Source: Oscillospiraceae bacterium
GTDB lineage: Bacteria > Bacillota > Clostridia > Oscillospirales > Ruminococcaceae
NCBI GenBank assembly: GCA_900757485.1
Contig: CAAEOA010000216.1
Span: 1-27,648 of the forward strand
Reading direction: 5' to 3'
DNA: 27,648 nucleotides
In this document: piece by piece, positions 1-7,111 of the stretch
How positions within the stretch are numbered: the stretch's first letter is position 1
Layout: every line of letters starts with the position of its first letter
Made by a program: the position numbers and the translations under genes
The notes under the pieces: model-generated
Database searches by the model: none
What the model was told of the DNA's origin: nothing
The model's input: only the letters and a program-made list of their open reading frames with translations

Positions 1-29
1 AGATTGCTTCGGGCTGTTCCTTTTATTGT

Positions 30-569
30 TTATTCTGTAATAGTGAATGTTTTACTGATTTTAGTGTTATCCCAGCTAAAGAGTTGACTGATCTCTACGG
101 TGACATCGGTGGAATTGTCGTTGAGTTTATACGCTACTTCAACATCTAAGCTGGATCCCTTTTGGATTTTTTTACTTTGGTTATCGCTATTATAGTTAGC
201 GCTGTCAGCTAGAACATAAGCTTTGTTTAATCCGACTCCGTTTTGAAATGCTTCATCATTGAATGTCAGGTTAAAACTGGCAGCATCCTCTCCGTTATTG
301 GTAAAGCTGTAAGTGATTATGATTACAGGAGCCTTTTCATAGTCTTTAGCAAGGCGACAGCTTTTAATTTCCAATAAGTAATCACTGATAGAAGCGTTAT
401 TGTCAGAATCCGCTTTCCCGGGCGTTTGTGTCTTGCCGGTTGACACAGTGTTGTCTACCGTTCCGGAGCCTTGCGTTTTTCCTCCGTCTGATTCTCCGCT
501 GCCTATGGCGAACAGTCCAAATGAGCTTACTAAGGCTAAGGTGAGCAATAAGGTAATAAATTTTTTCAT
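30..569 (-). CDS. Exported DUF5067-like protein
   Basis: A 179-residue protein with a basic N-terminus (MKKF) and a hydrophobic segment at about residues 4-22, so it is exported or membrane anchored. A low-complexity Gly/Ser/Thr linker follows to about residue 60, then a beta-rich domain with the DUF5067 pattern: EIKS, a YSFTNNGED segment, the AFQNGV motif and a C-terminal SQLFSWDNTKISKTF. DUF5067 proteins of Firmicutes are usually lipoproteins of unknown function. Here the expected lipobox cysteine is absent (FAIGSGES follows the hydrophobic stretch), so lipidation is unlikely. The start ATG overlaps the stop of the VanZ-like gene upstream (ATGA), and the SD-like AAAGGAAGAG lies in the end of that gene, so the two are probably translationally coupled. 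Confidence 0.8.
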   Translation of the reverse strand: MKKFITLLLTLALVSSFGLFAIGSGESDGGKTQGSGTVDNTVSTGKTQTPGKADSDNNASISDYLLEIKSCRLAKDYEKAPVIIITYSFTNNGEDAASFNLTFNDEAFQNGVGLNKAYVLADSANYNSDNQSKKIQKGSSLDVEVAYKLNDNSTDVTVEISQLFSWDNTKISKTFTITE

Positions 570-979
570 TTTCCATCTCTTCCTTTAAAAATATTTATAC
601 AACCAGCTAAGCAAGCAGCTGTTATATACAGCATACAATCTATCATGTCTCCTGTGCCCTTAACAATATTACAGTATTGCAGCAATTCCCAGGCACATCC
701 CAACGCGCTGACTATCAGTACAATCATTATGGTGTGTTTGTGTTGCTGTGGCATGATGATAGCAAGTATGCCACAACAGAGGCTGTATCCCCATAAAAAA
801 TCCGGGAGATAGTATCTTATAAACTGATCTCCGGTAAATGATATGCAAGCCAACGGGTTGTCAGCGGGAATGCATAAGAAACTATGAAGATATGTTCCTT
901 GCCGAAACAGCAGATACAGGAACATACCACAGATTAGCGCTACAGAAGAGTGCGTTATATAGTACCATCGTTGTTTCAT
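566..979 (-). CDS. VanZ-like family membrane protein
   Basis: A 137-residue protein predicted to have four hydrophobic segments. The order FIRYYLPDFLWGYSL, then WELLQ, then KGTGDMIDCMLY matches VanZ-like/DUF2809-type small membrane proteins, where polar D/E residues in the helices are conserved; the function is unknown. The reading frame is open further upstream to 1090, but that part has no hydrophobic character and overlaps the divergent regulator, so the start at 979 (MKQRWYY) is preferred. No Shine-Dalgarno sequence precedes this ATG. A near-consensus promoter (TTGACA at 1009-1014, TATAAT at 986-991) puts the expected transcription start within about a base of the ATG, so the message may be leaderless. 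The gene overlaps the DUF5067 gene by 4 bp. Confidence 0.7.
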   Translation of the reverse strand: MKQRWYYITHSSVALICGMFLYLLFRQGTYLHSFLCIPADNPLACISFTGDQFIRYYLPDFLWGYSLCCGILAIIMPQQHKHTIMIVLIVSALGCAWELLQYCNIVKGTGDMIDCMLYITAACLAGCINIFKGRDGK

Positions 980-985
980 AATAAT

Positions 986-1014
986 ATTATAGTCATAATT
1001 ATGACCATTGTCAA
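986..1014 (-). promoter_or_regulatory. Promoter of the VanZ-like/DUF5067 pair
   Basis: On the minus strand there is a TTGACA -35 (1009-1014), a 17-bp spacer and a TATAAT -10 (986-991). Both hexamers are exact sigma-A consensus. The spacer is almost filled by a 14-bp perfect palindrome, so a bound repressor would exclude RNA polymerase. Confidence 0.75.
992..1005. promoter_or_regulatory. Palindromic operator candidate
   Basis: The sequence gtcataattatgac is a perfect 7+7 palindrome. It lies inside the spacer of the leftward promoter and directly upstream of the rightward -35. The position is ideal for autoregulation by the adjacent Cro/C1-type protein; binding by that protein is inferred. Confidence 0.6.
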
Positions 1015-1036
1015 GAATATGATTACAATTTATACT
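1008..1036 (+). promoter_or_regulatory. Promoter of the Cro/C1-type regulator
   Basis: TTGTCA at 1008-1013, a 17-bp spacer, then TATACT at 1031-1036, ending 24 bp before the regulator's ATG. Its -35 overlaps the -35 of the divergent promoter (1009-1014), so the two promoters probably compete. Confidence 0.65.
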
Positions 1037-1060
1037 AATAATATAAAAAAAGGTGGTGGT

Positions 1061-1267
1061 ATGTTGATAAGTTATGAACCTTTTTGGCACACATTAAAGG
1101 ATCGGAATATGTCCACATATACGCTTATTAATAAATATCATATCAGCAGTGCTACCATTGACCGTATGAAAAAAGGAAATGGAATCAGCACGATGAAGAT
1201 TGATGATTTCTGTAAAATTTTGAATTGCCGTGTAGAAGACATTATTGTATTTTTGCCTGATGTATAA
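1061..1267 (+). CDS. Small Cro/C1-type (XRE) helix-turn-helix regulator
   Basis: A 68-residue protein that is almost entirely one DNA-binding domain. The helices around YTLINKYHISSATIDRMKKG (about residues 19-38) form the helix-turn-helix, followed by STMKIDDFCKILNCRVEDII, the usual C-terminal helices of the HTH_26/XRE domain. The frame is open back to 950, but ATG 1061 is preceded by AGGTGGTGGT and gives the normal domain length. It is divergent from the VanZ-like gene and probably represses both directions through the 14-bp palindrome at 992-1005. It has no sensing domain, so it may be a simple autoregulated switch. Confidence 0.82.
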   Translation: MLISYEPFWHTLKDRNMSTYTLINKYHISSATIDRMKKGNGISTMKIDDFCKILNCRVEDIIVFLPDV

Positions 1268-1304
1268 AACCAAGAAAATCACAAATTCTGCAGTTTTCTT
1301 GGTT
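1268..1304 (+). terminator. Hairpin after the XRE gene
   Basis: An 11-bp perfect stem (aaccaagaaaa at 1268-1278 with its complement at 1294-1304) begins right after the stop codon. No T-run follows, so it may protect the 3' end rather than terminate transcription. Confidence 0.45.
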
Positions 1305-1362
1305 CTAAGCATGAAGTATGAGATGACAAAGAAAAGTATCTGTTTCGGAAAAATAGAAATAT

Positions 1363-1403
1363 AAAAAACGGAAGTATGATATTAGATCATACTTCCGTTT
1401 TTT
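1363..1403. terminator. Strong bidirectional terminator
   Basis: An 18-bp perfect stem (1363-1380 with 1386-1403) with a 5-nt loop, flanked by A6 and T6, so it can act on both strands. It separates the XRE gene from the convergent ABC ATPase gene. Confidence 0.85.
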
Positions 1404-1409
1404 AAACCA

Positions 1410-1440
1410 AAAAGCGAGCGGCTAATAGCCGCTCGCTTTT
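1410..1440 (-). terminator. Terminator of the ABC ATPase gene
   Basis: A 14-bp perfect GC-rich stem (aaaagcgagcggct at 1410-1423 with 1427-1440) and a 3-nt loop, 20 bp after the ABC ATPase stop, ending in a T-run on the minus strand. Confidence 0.85.
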
Positions 1441-1459
1441 AACTTGTATGCTATTGATA

Positions 1460-2602
1460 TTAGTTGCAGAGAACTTTTTCAGTTTCTTTGTCGAATACAT
1501 GAATTTTGTTTACATCAAAAGCAACTTTGATTTCATCGCCGGCACGGGCAGTAGAACGAGGAGAAACTCTTGCTGTTAACGGAACTTCCTCACAAGTTAA
1601 GTACAGATAAGTTTCTGCACCCATCATTTCAGTAACGTCAACTTTACAGTCAACAACACCGGTAGTAGCAGCAGAGATGAACATTTCCTCATCTTTGATA
1701 TCTTCCGGACGGATACCGACAATAACTTCTTTGTCTATATACTCATCCAGCTTGCCGTCTTTGTTTTTGATTTCCGGCAATTCGATAAAGTATTTTACGC
1801 CGCGTCTGGTTTTGGTATCTTCTGTACCGAATTCAACACCGAGCTTGCCGTCTTTCTTCAGCAGCATAGCATCGATAAAGTTCATCTGCGGAGAACCGAT
1901 AAATCCAGCAACGAAAACATTGCAAGGTTTGTCATATAATGCTTTCGGAGAATCAACCTGCTGAATGAAACCGTCTTTCATAACAACGATTCTGGTACCC
2001 ATTGTCATAGCTTCTGTCTGGTCATGGGTAACGTAAATGAAAGTGGTACCTAATTTCTGATGCAGCAAGGACAGCTCAGTACGCATTTGTGCACGGAGTT
2101 TAGCATCCAAGTTAGATAACGGCTCGTCAAGCAAGAAGACCTGAGGCTCACGCACAATAGCACGACCTAAAGCAACACGCTGACGCTGACCGCCTGACAA
2201 AGCCTTCGGCTTACGATCCAACAAGTGAGCGATATCCAAAATACGAGCAGCTTCATCAACACGACGTTTGATTTCATCTTTCGGAGTTTTACGCAATTTT
2301 AAACCGAAAGCCATGTTTTCAAACACGGTCATATGCGGATACAGAGCGTAGTTCTGGAACACCATTGCGATATCACGATCTTTTGGTGCAACATCGTTAA
2401 CCAGTTTGTCGCCTATGTACAGCTCACCATCGGAAATCTCTTCCAAACCGGCGATCATACGCAGTGTTGTGGATTTACCACAACCGGAAGGACCGACGAG
2501 AATGATAAATTCTTTGTCTTTAATTTCCAGATTAAAATCAGAAACCGCGGTAACGCCGCCGGGATATTTTTTATAAATACCCTTTAAAGATAAACTTGCC
2601 AT
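1460..2602 (-). CDS. msmK: Sugar ABC transporter ATP-binding protein, MsmK/UgpC type
   Basis: The 380-residue ATPase subunit of a carbohydrate importer of the MalK/UgpC/MsmK group. Walker A is GPSGCGKST (37-45), the Q-loop Gln is at 83, the signature is LSGGQ (135-139), Walker B is VFLLDE (155-160) and the switch His is at 193. The C-terminal third has the TOBE/OB-fold region with VGIRPEDI, typical of sugar importers. The length is normal and AGGAGGT precedes the ATG at a good distance. It stands alone, without permeases or a binding protein. This is usual for MsmK in Firmicutes, where one shared ATPase energises several sugar transporters encoded elsewhere. Confidence 0.93.
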   Translation of the reverse strand: MASLSLKGIYKKYPGGVTAVSDFNLEIKDKEFIILVGPSGCGKSTTLRMIAGLEEISDGELYIGDKLVNDVAPKDRDIAMVFQNYALYPHMTVFENMAFGLKLRKTPKDEIKRRVDEAARILDIAHLLDRKPKALSGGQRQRVALGRAIVREPQVFLLDEPLSNLDAKLRAQMRTELSLLHQKLGTTFIYVTHDQTEAMTMGTRIVVMKDGFIQQVDSPKALYDKPCNVFVAGFIGSPQMNFIDAMLLKKDGKLGVEFGTEDTKTRRGVKYFIELPEIKNKDGKLDEYIDKEVIVGIRPEDIKDEEMFISAATTGVVDCKVDVTEMMGAETYLYLTCEEVPLTARVSPRSTARAGDEIKVAFDVNKIHVFDKETEKVLCN

Positions 2603-2745
2603 ATAAATGGACCTCCTACAATAATATACAATTTATTTAATGTCAAAAACCTTATCTATACTATATCAAAAATAGAGGAAACTGCCTAGTACCTTATTAC
2701 CCAAACTTTTAGAAATGTGATTGGAAATATTGCCTAATAATATAC

Positions 2746-2774
2746 AAAAAACCGCATAATCCGCAGTTTTTGAA
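2746..2774 (-). terminator. Terminator of the pseudouridine synthase gene
   Basis: On the minus strand a short hairpin (caaaaactgcgg / gcggttttttg) begins just after the stop at 2781 and ends in T6. Confidence 0.65.
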
Positions 2775-2780
2775 TTTTTG

Positions 2781-3488
2781 TCATTCCAAAATTTGATCCA
2801 GTTCTTTGTGCAATATTTCCTTGCACTCACCGGGGGCAAGATTTTCGTCTAAAGATAGATTTCCGATCTTGGTTCGCTTTAAAAACAGGACCTTTTTTCC
2901 CCTTGCTTCAAACATCCTTTTTATCTGATGATATTTGCCTTCATGAATGACGATTTGGACCAGAGGCTGCTTTCCGGGTTTCAGAACTTTCAGTTCGGCA
3001 CGCAGACAAAGTGTTCCGTCTTTTAGCTGCAAACCCTCTTGAAAAGCGGAGATATCCTCCGAAGAAACAGCATCGCTGATGATTGCTTCATAGGTTTTGG
3101 ACACATGTTTTTTAGGGGAAAGAATGCGATGTGCAAAATCTCCGTCATCGGTGACTAATACAAAACCTACTGTGTCTTTATCCAGTCTGCCGGCGGGAAA
3201 CAGTCCTTTGCGAAAAAGTTCGGGAGGAACCAAATCCAGAACAGTGGCATGAAGATTGTCTTCGGTTGCCGACACAACTCCCTGCGGCTTATTCATCATG
3301 ATATAAATATGTTCTTTATAGGAGATTGTTTTGCCGTTTAGCAGGATAACATCTTCTTCCGGTGTGATTGTCATATCAGAAGATCGGGCAGGGATACCGT
3401 TGATTTTAACAAGCCCCTTTTTTACCAGTTCTTTTACTTCTTTTCGGGATGCTAAAGACTGAGATGTAAAAAATTTATCCAAACGCAA
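2781..3488 (-). CDS. RsuA/RluB-family rRNA pseudouridine synthase
   Basis: A 235-residue enzyme that isomerises uridine to pseudouridine in ribosomal RNA. An N-terminal S4 RNA-binding domain (MRLDKFFTSQSLASRKEVKE, to about residue 45) is followed by the synthase domain. The catalytic motif GRLDKDT lies at 100-106, with Asp103 the expected nucleophile. The later YEGKYHQIKRMF-type segment (HEGKYHQIKRMFEARGK here) is the family hallmark. RsuA (16S U516) and RluB/RluE cannot be separated by eye; the short length fits RsuA. It is followed by its own terminator. The start is the ATG at 3488, which begins the conserved MRLDKF. Confidence 0.9.
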   Translation of the reverse strand: MRLDKFFTSQSLASRKEVKELVKKGLVKINGIPARSSDMTITPEEDVILLNGKTISYKEHIYIMMNKPQGVVSATEDNLHATVLDLVPPELFRKGLFPAGRLDKDTVGFVLVTDDGDFAHRILSPKKHVSKTYEAIISDAVSSEDISAFQEGLQLKDGTLCLRAELKVLKPGKQPLVQIVIHEGKYHQIKRMFEARGKKVLFLKRTKIGNLSLDENLAPGECKEILHKELDQILE

Positions 3489-3531
3489 AATAATTCCCCC
3501 TCGTTAAACAAACTTATCCATGACAAATCAG

Positions 3532-3562
3532 AAAAAGGAGAGTCTTGATAAGGCTCTCCTAT
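3532..3562 (-). terminator. Terminator downstream of thiT
   Basis: A 7-bp stem aggagag/ctctcct with an 11-nt loop, followed on the minus strand by T5. It lies 69 bp past the ThiT stop. Confidence 0.65.
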
Positions 3563-3630
3563 GTATCTTGTTTTTATTCATTTACTTTTGTGAACATCAT
3601 GTTTTTTAAGACAGTATTTTCAAAAAAGGA

Positions 3631-4269
3631 TTAAGCTTTTTTCAAATCTTCTGTCACAAAAATCTGCTTGGCAGTCAAAGAAATAATGACAGCACCAATT
3701 GTTGCTACTATGATATCGGGAATCATATATGTTCCGTTATAAATCAAAGAATATAAGAATTGCACCCATTTAAACGGGACATCTGTGGTTAAAGCACCCT
3801 CACCGAGAAGCCAAGTGATATTATCTGCGGTAGCCCATAACAAAAATCCCGAAATGACATGGCAGGTAAACCGCAGTAAACCGGTTATAACAACACCGAG
3901 AGTAAATCCTAACGTCTTATTGGGAATGGTCTTACGAAACATACCGCCCAGTCCAAGAACAGTGAAGGCAATAAAATAATCTAAAAACAGTGATGCAACC
4001 AATGAACCGGCAGAAAGTCCTTTTAATGCACTCATACCGGTTAGAATCTGTAAAACACTGTAAACAAATCCGCTGAAAAGTCCCCATTTTACACCATAAC
4101 GATAGGAAATATAAACGATCGGGACCATACTGCAAAGTGTAATGGAACCGCCAAACGGCATTTCCAATGCGGGTATAAACTTAGAAATTAAAGATAAAAT
4201 AGTTGCAAGAGCAATCATCATTGCACTGACGCAGAGCATTTGCGTCCTTTTTGACATACTTGTGTTCAT
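3631..4269 (-). CDS. thiT: ThiT thiamine-specific S component of an ECF transporter
   Basis: A 212-residue protein with about six membrane helices that captures thiamine for the shared ECF energising module (EcfAA'T, not in this window). ThiT hallmarks are visible: MPFGGSITLCSMVPIV near the N-terminus, LFLDYFIAF in the middle, RFTCHVISGFLLWA (the His and Trp that contact thiamine in the family) and the C-terminal YSLIYNGTYMIPD. The length fits the family. A TPP riboswitch in the leader confirms the substrate independently. The start at 4269 has GAAGGAAAG about 9 nt upstream, and this SD is the target of the regulatory hairpin described for the leader. Confidence 0.95.
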   Translation of the reverse strand: MNTSMSKRTQMLCVSAMMIALATILSLISKFIPALEMPFGGSITLCSMVPIVYISYRYGVKWGLFSGFVYSVLQILTGMSALKGLSAGSLVASLFLDYFIAFTVLGLGGMFRKTIPNKTLGFTLGVVITGLLRFTCHVISGFLLWATADNITWLLGEGALTTDVPFKWVQFLYSLIYNGTYMIPDIIVATIGAVIISLTAKQIFVTEDLKKA

Positions 4270-4276
4270 AATAAAT

Positions 4277-4334
4277 CTTTCCTTCTTTAATAAAATGGTT
4301 TGAAAGACCTAAAATGACCAACAAAGAAGGAAAG
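4277..4334 (-). promoter_or_regulatory. SD-sequestering hairpin of the thiT leader
   Basis: The thiT SD region (4277-4288) and a leader segment (4323-4334) are perfect 12-nt complements separated by 34 nt. In the RNA they form a stem that buries the ribosome binding site. This is probably the expression platform of the TPP riboswitch just upstream, acting on translation. Confidence 0.65.
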
Positions 4335-4383
4335 TGGGGAAGCAGTCCTTAAAAATAAATAAAGATTGCTTCATCTGCTACAA

Positions 4384-4477
4384 ATCTTCCTACGCTGGTA
4401 TTATCCATTTCAGGTTATAGGGTTTTCGTATCAATAGGACTTCCTCTCAGCTTGAGTCATCAAGCACCCCTGATTTG
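4384..4477 (-). promoter_or_regulatory. TPP riboswitch (THI box)
   Basis: On the minus strand the conserved THI-box pieces appear in order: CAGGGGTGCTT, GCTGAGAGG, ACCCTATAACCTGA and GGATAATACCAGCGTAGGAA. It lies in the leader of thiT. TPP binding is expected to lower ThiT production. The downstream platform lacks a clear hairpin-plus-T-run, which favours translational control. Confidence 0.93.
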
Positions 4478-4507
4478 CCGATATTCAGTTTTGTAAATGA
4501 ATAAATA

Positions 4508-4794
4508 ACAGTATATCATATAAAAGGCTGATTTTCAATAATTTCCCGCATTATTCTGTATTTTACACAATATTTTAAATAGTAATATACCGAAATCAAT
4601 CGAAAGAAAAAATTTAGATAAAACTACAATTAAAATCAGTTCTTTGTCTTGTTTATCTATTGCCAAAATTGTGCAGCGTGAGCACAACAATACCATGAAC
4701 AATTTATAAATATTTGTTTTTTTAAAAAAAGCACTTGCTTTTTATATTGAATTGTGATATTATATATAAACAGTGATCACAACGTGGTTACAAT
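4508..4794. other. AT-rich intergenic region before the tRNA
   Basis: No coding sequence is supported here. It contains a dyad ttgtgc-N7-gcacaa at 4669-4687 of unknown role and, at its right end, the tRNA promoter. Confidence 0.6.
4735..4763 (+). promoter_or_regulatory. Promoter of the initiator tRNA region
   Basis: TTGCTT at 4735-4740, a 17-bp spacer and TATTAT at 4758-4763. It lies upstream of the truncated tRNA copy, so both copies would be in one transcript. Confidence 0.55.
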
Positions 4795-4840
4795 AATATC
4801 GCGGAGTGGAGCAGGGGTAGCTCGTCGGGCTCATAACCCG
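4795..4840 (+). repeat. Duplicated 5' half of tRNA-fMet (scar)
   Basis: These 46 bp are identical to 4907-4952: five flanking bases plus the first 41 nt of the initiator tRNA, through the 3' side of the anticodon stem. The sequence then diverges into AT-rich DNA. The 3' half is missing, so it cannot be a tRNA. It lies between the promoter and the intact gene. It resembles a scar or half-site from an integration event that used the 5' half/anticodon arm. Confidence 0.8.
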
Positions 4841-4911
4841 TTTAGATTTTTCCCTTTTTATTGCTTTTCAAAGACCTTTTTGCAAGATATAGTGGTCTCA
4901 AAATTCAATAT

Positions 4912-4986
<75 letters not shown>

Positions 4987-4988
4987 CA

Positions 4989-5025
4989 AACCTCGTAGGT
5001 ACGCGCTTACGAGGTTTTCTTTTTG
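4989..5025 (+). terminator. Terminator of the tRNA transcript
   Basis: A 9-bp perfect stem (aacctcgta at 4989-4997 with 5008-5016) followed by TTTCTTTTT. Confidence 0.85.
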
Positions 5026-5205
5026 CCTTAACATGCTTTGAAAACCGAATTTTACAGAAAAGCCCGACGAGATGCAGCTTTGCAAGATTTTACTCGTATC
5101 CTGCATATCGAAATCATCTCAAAACACTTCATACCGCTAAATCTACCGACAGTGATATTTTGACCGCATATTTTTCACCTGTTTCACTTGTTCCATATTT
5201 TCTAG

Positions 5206-6420
5206 CTATCCGGAAAATTTTCCCATCCCATTGAATTTTGACATTGCTTTTTGCTTCGTATCATCCAAACTGTGTCCATACATATTTTCTGTTGTGGAGC
5301 GTTGGGCATGTCCTAAAATATCAGCAAGCGTGGGAATGTCAAATTGAAGTTCAAACGCCCGCGTTGCAAAAGTATGTCGTAATGTATGGAAATTCCGGTA
5401 TTCCACTCCGGCTCTTTCCAGAACATCACGATAAATGTTATAGTAATATTCGGATGCAAACGGATAGCCGCTGGAATTCAGAAACACAAAACCATTCGGT
5501 CGATACCATTTCTGTTCGATTTGGTATTTCCTGATTTTATCGAATCCCGCGATTGCCTGTTCCGTAAGATAGACGGTACGTTTGCCTTTTTCTGTCTTGG
5601 GTGGGCATAAATATAAAGCTGTCTTATTATTAGGATTTTGCGGGACATCGAGCAAACAATAATCATCGTTGTTTTCAGCCCATATCTTGTACCGACGTTC
5701 AATACTTTTGGTGACACGAAAGCAGTTTGCACCGAAATCCGACCACTGCAGACCACATAACTCTCCTATTCGCAAACCGGTGTAAAGATCAATCAGCACC
5801 ATTAAAGCATTGGGGTTTTCATGGGTCAAGGCTGCCTTTTCCAGTTGTATCTGGCTGTTCAAATCAAACACTTTAATTTCCGGCTGTTTTACCTTTGGTG
5901 TTTTCAGACCTAATATCGGATTGGATTCAATGTATTTTAAATAATTCACCGCATAATCCAGTGCTTCCGATATCATATTACGCATATTCCGCAGGGTTTT
6001 CGGCGACAAGCCGCCTGTTTTTCCGTCCAATCGGCCTGAGCATTCTTTTTCCTTGAAAAAGTCGGAGAAATCGTTTAAGCTCAATTTTTTCAAAGGAATA
6101 CTCCCAATCCGGGATTCGTAGATATGCTTATGGATATACGTGTCATAATTGGGATGCGTTCCTGCACCGATTTGCGTATATTTTATGTGCCATTCATCCA
6201 AATACACCCACAAAGGCATCATGGAGCCGTCAACGTAAGTACCGCGGATGATTTTTGCCTGTACCATATTCAGCTTCGCCCGGCATTCTTCCTCTGTGTT
6301 GCCGAAAACGCTTTTATGCTGTCCTTTCAGCCAATATTGTCCTTCCCAAACATTCCCCTTTTTACGAATATGTCCTGTGTTTTTCGGAGCGCGTTTTTTA
6401 ATTTTTGTATTTTCCATCAT
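5206..6420 (-). CDS. int: Tyrosine recombinase (integrase)
   Basis: A 404-residue site-specific recombinase that integrates and, with the excisionase, excises the element. Order: an Arm-binding AP2-like N-terminus (about 15-60), a SAM-like core-binding domain (about 65-165) and a catalytic domain (about 185-395). Catalytic residues are all visible: R217 in TGLRIGEL, K275 in the PPKTEKGKR hairpin, H345 and R348 in HTLRHT, H371 in LGHAQ and Tyr381 in MYGH. The frame is open to 6471, but AAAGGA lies 6 nt before ATG 6420, so that start is chosen. It is immediately downstream of the excisionase-like gene, in the Tn916/ICE order. The nearby tRNA-fMet is the likely target; this is inferred from position. 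Confidence 0.93.
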   Translation of the reverse strand: MMENTKIKKRAPKNTGHIRKKGNVWEGQYWLKGQHKSVFGNTEEECRAKLNMVQAKIIRGTYVDGSMMPLWVYLDEWHIKYTQIGAGTHPNYDTYIHKHIYESRIGSIPLKKLSLNDFSDFFKEKECSGRLDGKTGGLSPKTLRNMRNMISEALDYAVNYLKYIESNPILGLKTPKVKQPEIKVFDLNSQIQLEKAALTHENPNALMVLIDLYTGLRIGELCGLQWSDFGANCFRVTKSIERRYKIWAENNDDYCLLDVPQNPNNKTALYLCPPKTEKGKRTVYLTEQAIAGFDKIRKYQIEQKWYRPNGFVFLNSSGYPFASEYYYNIYRDVLERAGVEYRNFHTLRHTFATRAFELQFDIPTLADILGHAQRSTTENMYGHSLDDTKQKAMSKFNGMGKFSG

Positions 6421-6543
6421 TAACAATCCTTTCTGTTGAGAACTGTTAAAACAGTAATGACAGAAAAACAAAGCAGATATTCTATTTTCAAGATACCAAC
6501 TTATCCTGCCCTTACTATAACAAGAAAAAATGTAGCTGTCAAA

Positions 6544-6804
6544 TTATACTTTTACAGAATAAAGACAATTTCCATAGTACCAATCTAAAAACAACGGTCG
6601 AGGAACTAAAAATTTCACGATTCCAATTTCGATATGCGGAAAATCCGGCAGCTTTGTCAGCTTATATACTGTTGACTCAGGCAGATTAAGAAAACCGGTC
6701 AGATCTTTGATCTGTAAATTCAGCGGAAGTTGCTCGATGGCTTCTTTCATCATCGAATCAGAGCCGATAATTTCTATAATCTGGTCAACTGACAATCGTT
6801 CCAT
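6544..6804 (-). CDS. Excisionase-like DNA-binding protein
   Basis: An 86-residue protein whose middle (about 28-50: LNLQIKDLTGFLNLPESTVYKLTK) fits the winged helix-turn-helix of excisionase/MerR-type DNA-binding domains. After it come a short beta wing (IGIVKFLVP) and the helix LFLDWYY, as in Xis-like proteins. It lies just upstream of int on the same strand. The frame is open to 6921, but that part encodes a palindrome and contains no domain, so ATG 6804 is preferred (AAAGGA 12 nt upstream; the nearer ATG overlaps the SD). The function, directing Int towards excision and perhaps autoregulation, follows from the family and position. Confidence 0.7.
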   Translation of the reverse strand: MERLSVDQIIEIIGSDSMMKEAIEQLPLNLQIKDLTGFLNLPESTVYKLTKLPDFPHIEIGIVKFLVPRPLFLDWYYGNCLYSVKV

Positions 6805-6880
6805 AGTGATGACCATTCCTTTCTGACTAAATAAAAATTCAGATTTTTTCAGGACCCATCTGTGAGGGATACAGAATATC

Positions 6881-6917
6881 GAATCCACTTTATCCAATCG
6901 TTGGACAAAGTGGATTC
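6881..6917. repeat. Palindrome copy 1, upstream of xis/int
   Basis: An inverted repeat with 17-bp arms (gaatccactttatccaa at 6881-6897 with 6901-6917, one mismatch) and a 3-nt centre. Its inner 25 bp (6887-6911) match the inner 25 bp of a second palindrome at 14275-14299 at 22 positions. It lies 77 bp upstream of the excisionase start, a good place for an operator. Confidence 0.8.
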
Positions 6918-6951
6918 GCATTATGGCAAGAAATTTTAGCCATAGCTGATC

Positions 6952-7068
6952 TTACAGCGCCGCCAGCTCGAAACGGCAAGTCTCATTATTCGGATAATCG
7001 CAGGCAGTGCTTGTGGCACGGCGCCGCTCCCCCGTTATATTCTGTACTACCATGATGCCGATAGGCAT
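6952..7068 (-). CDS. Possible 38-residue protein of unknown function
   Basis: A short open frame between the excisionase and Orf8-like genes. It is clearly richer in G+C than its surroundings, contains ATSTACDYPNNETCRFE and ends in LAAL. A stop lies 9 nt before the ATG, and no good SD is visible (TTGAAAAAA precedes it). The composition looks coding, but it could be a relic. No family is recognised. Confidence 0.35.
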   Translation of the reverse strand: MPIGIMVVQNITGERRRATSTACDYPNNETCRFELAAL

Positions 7069-7111
7069 TTTTTTCAAGATACCGATATTATTAAGACAGC
7101 AAGCCGCTGTT

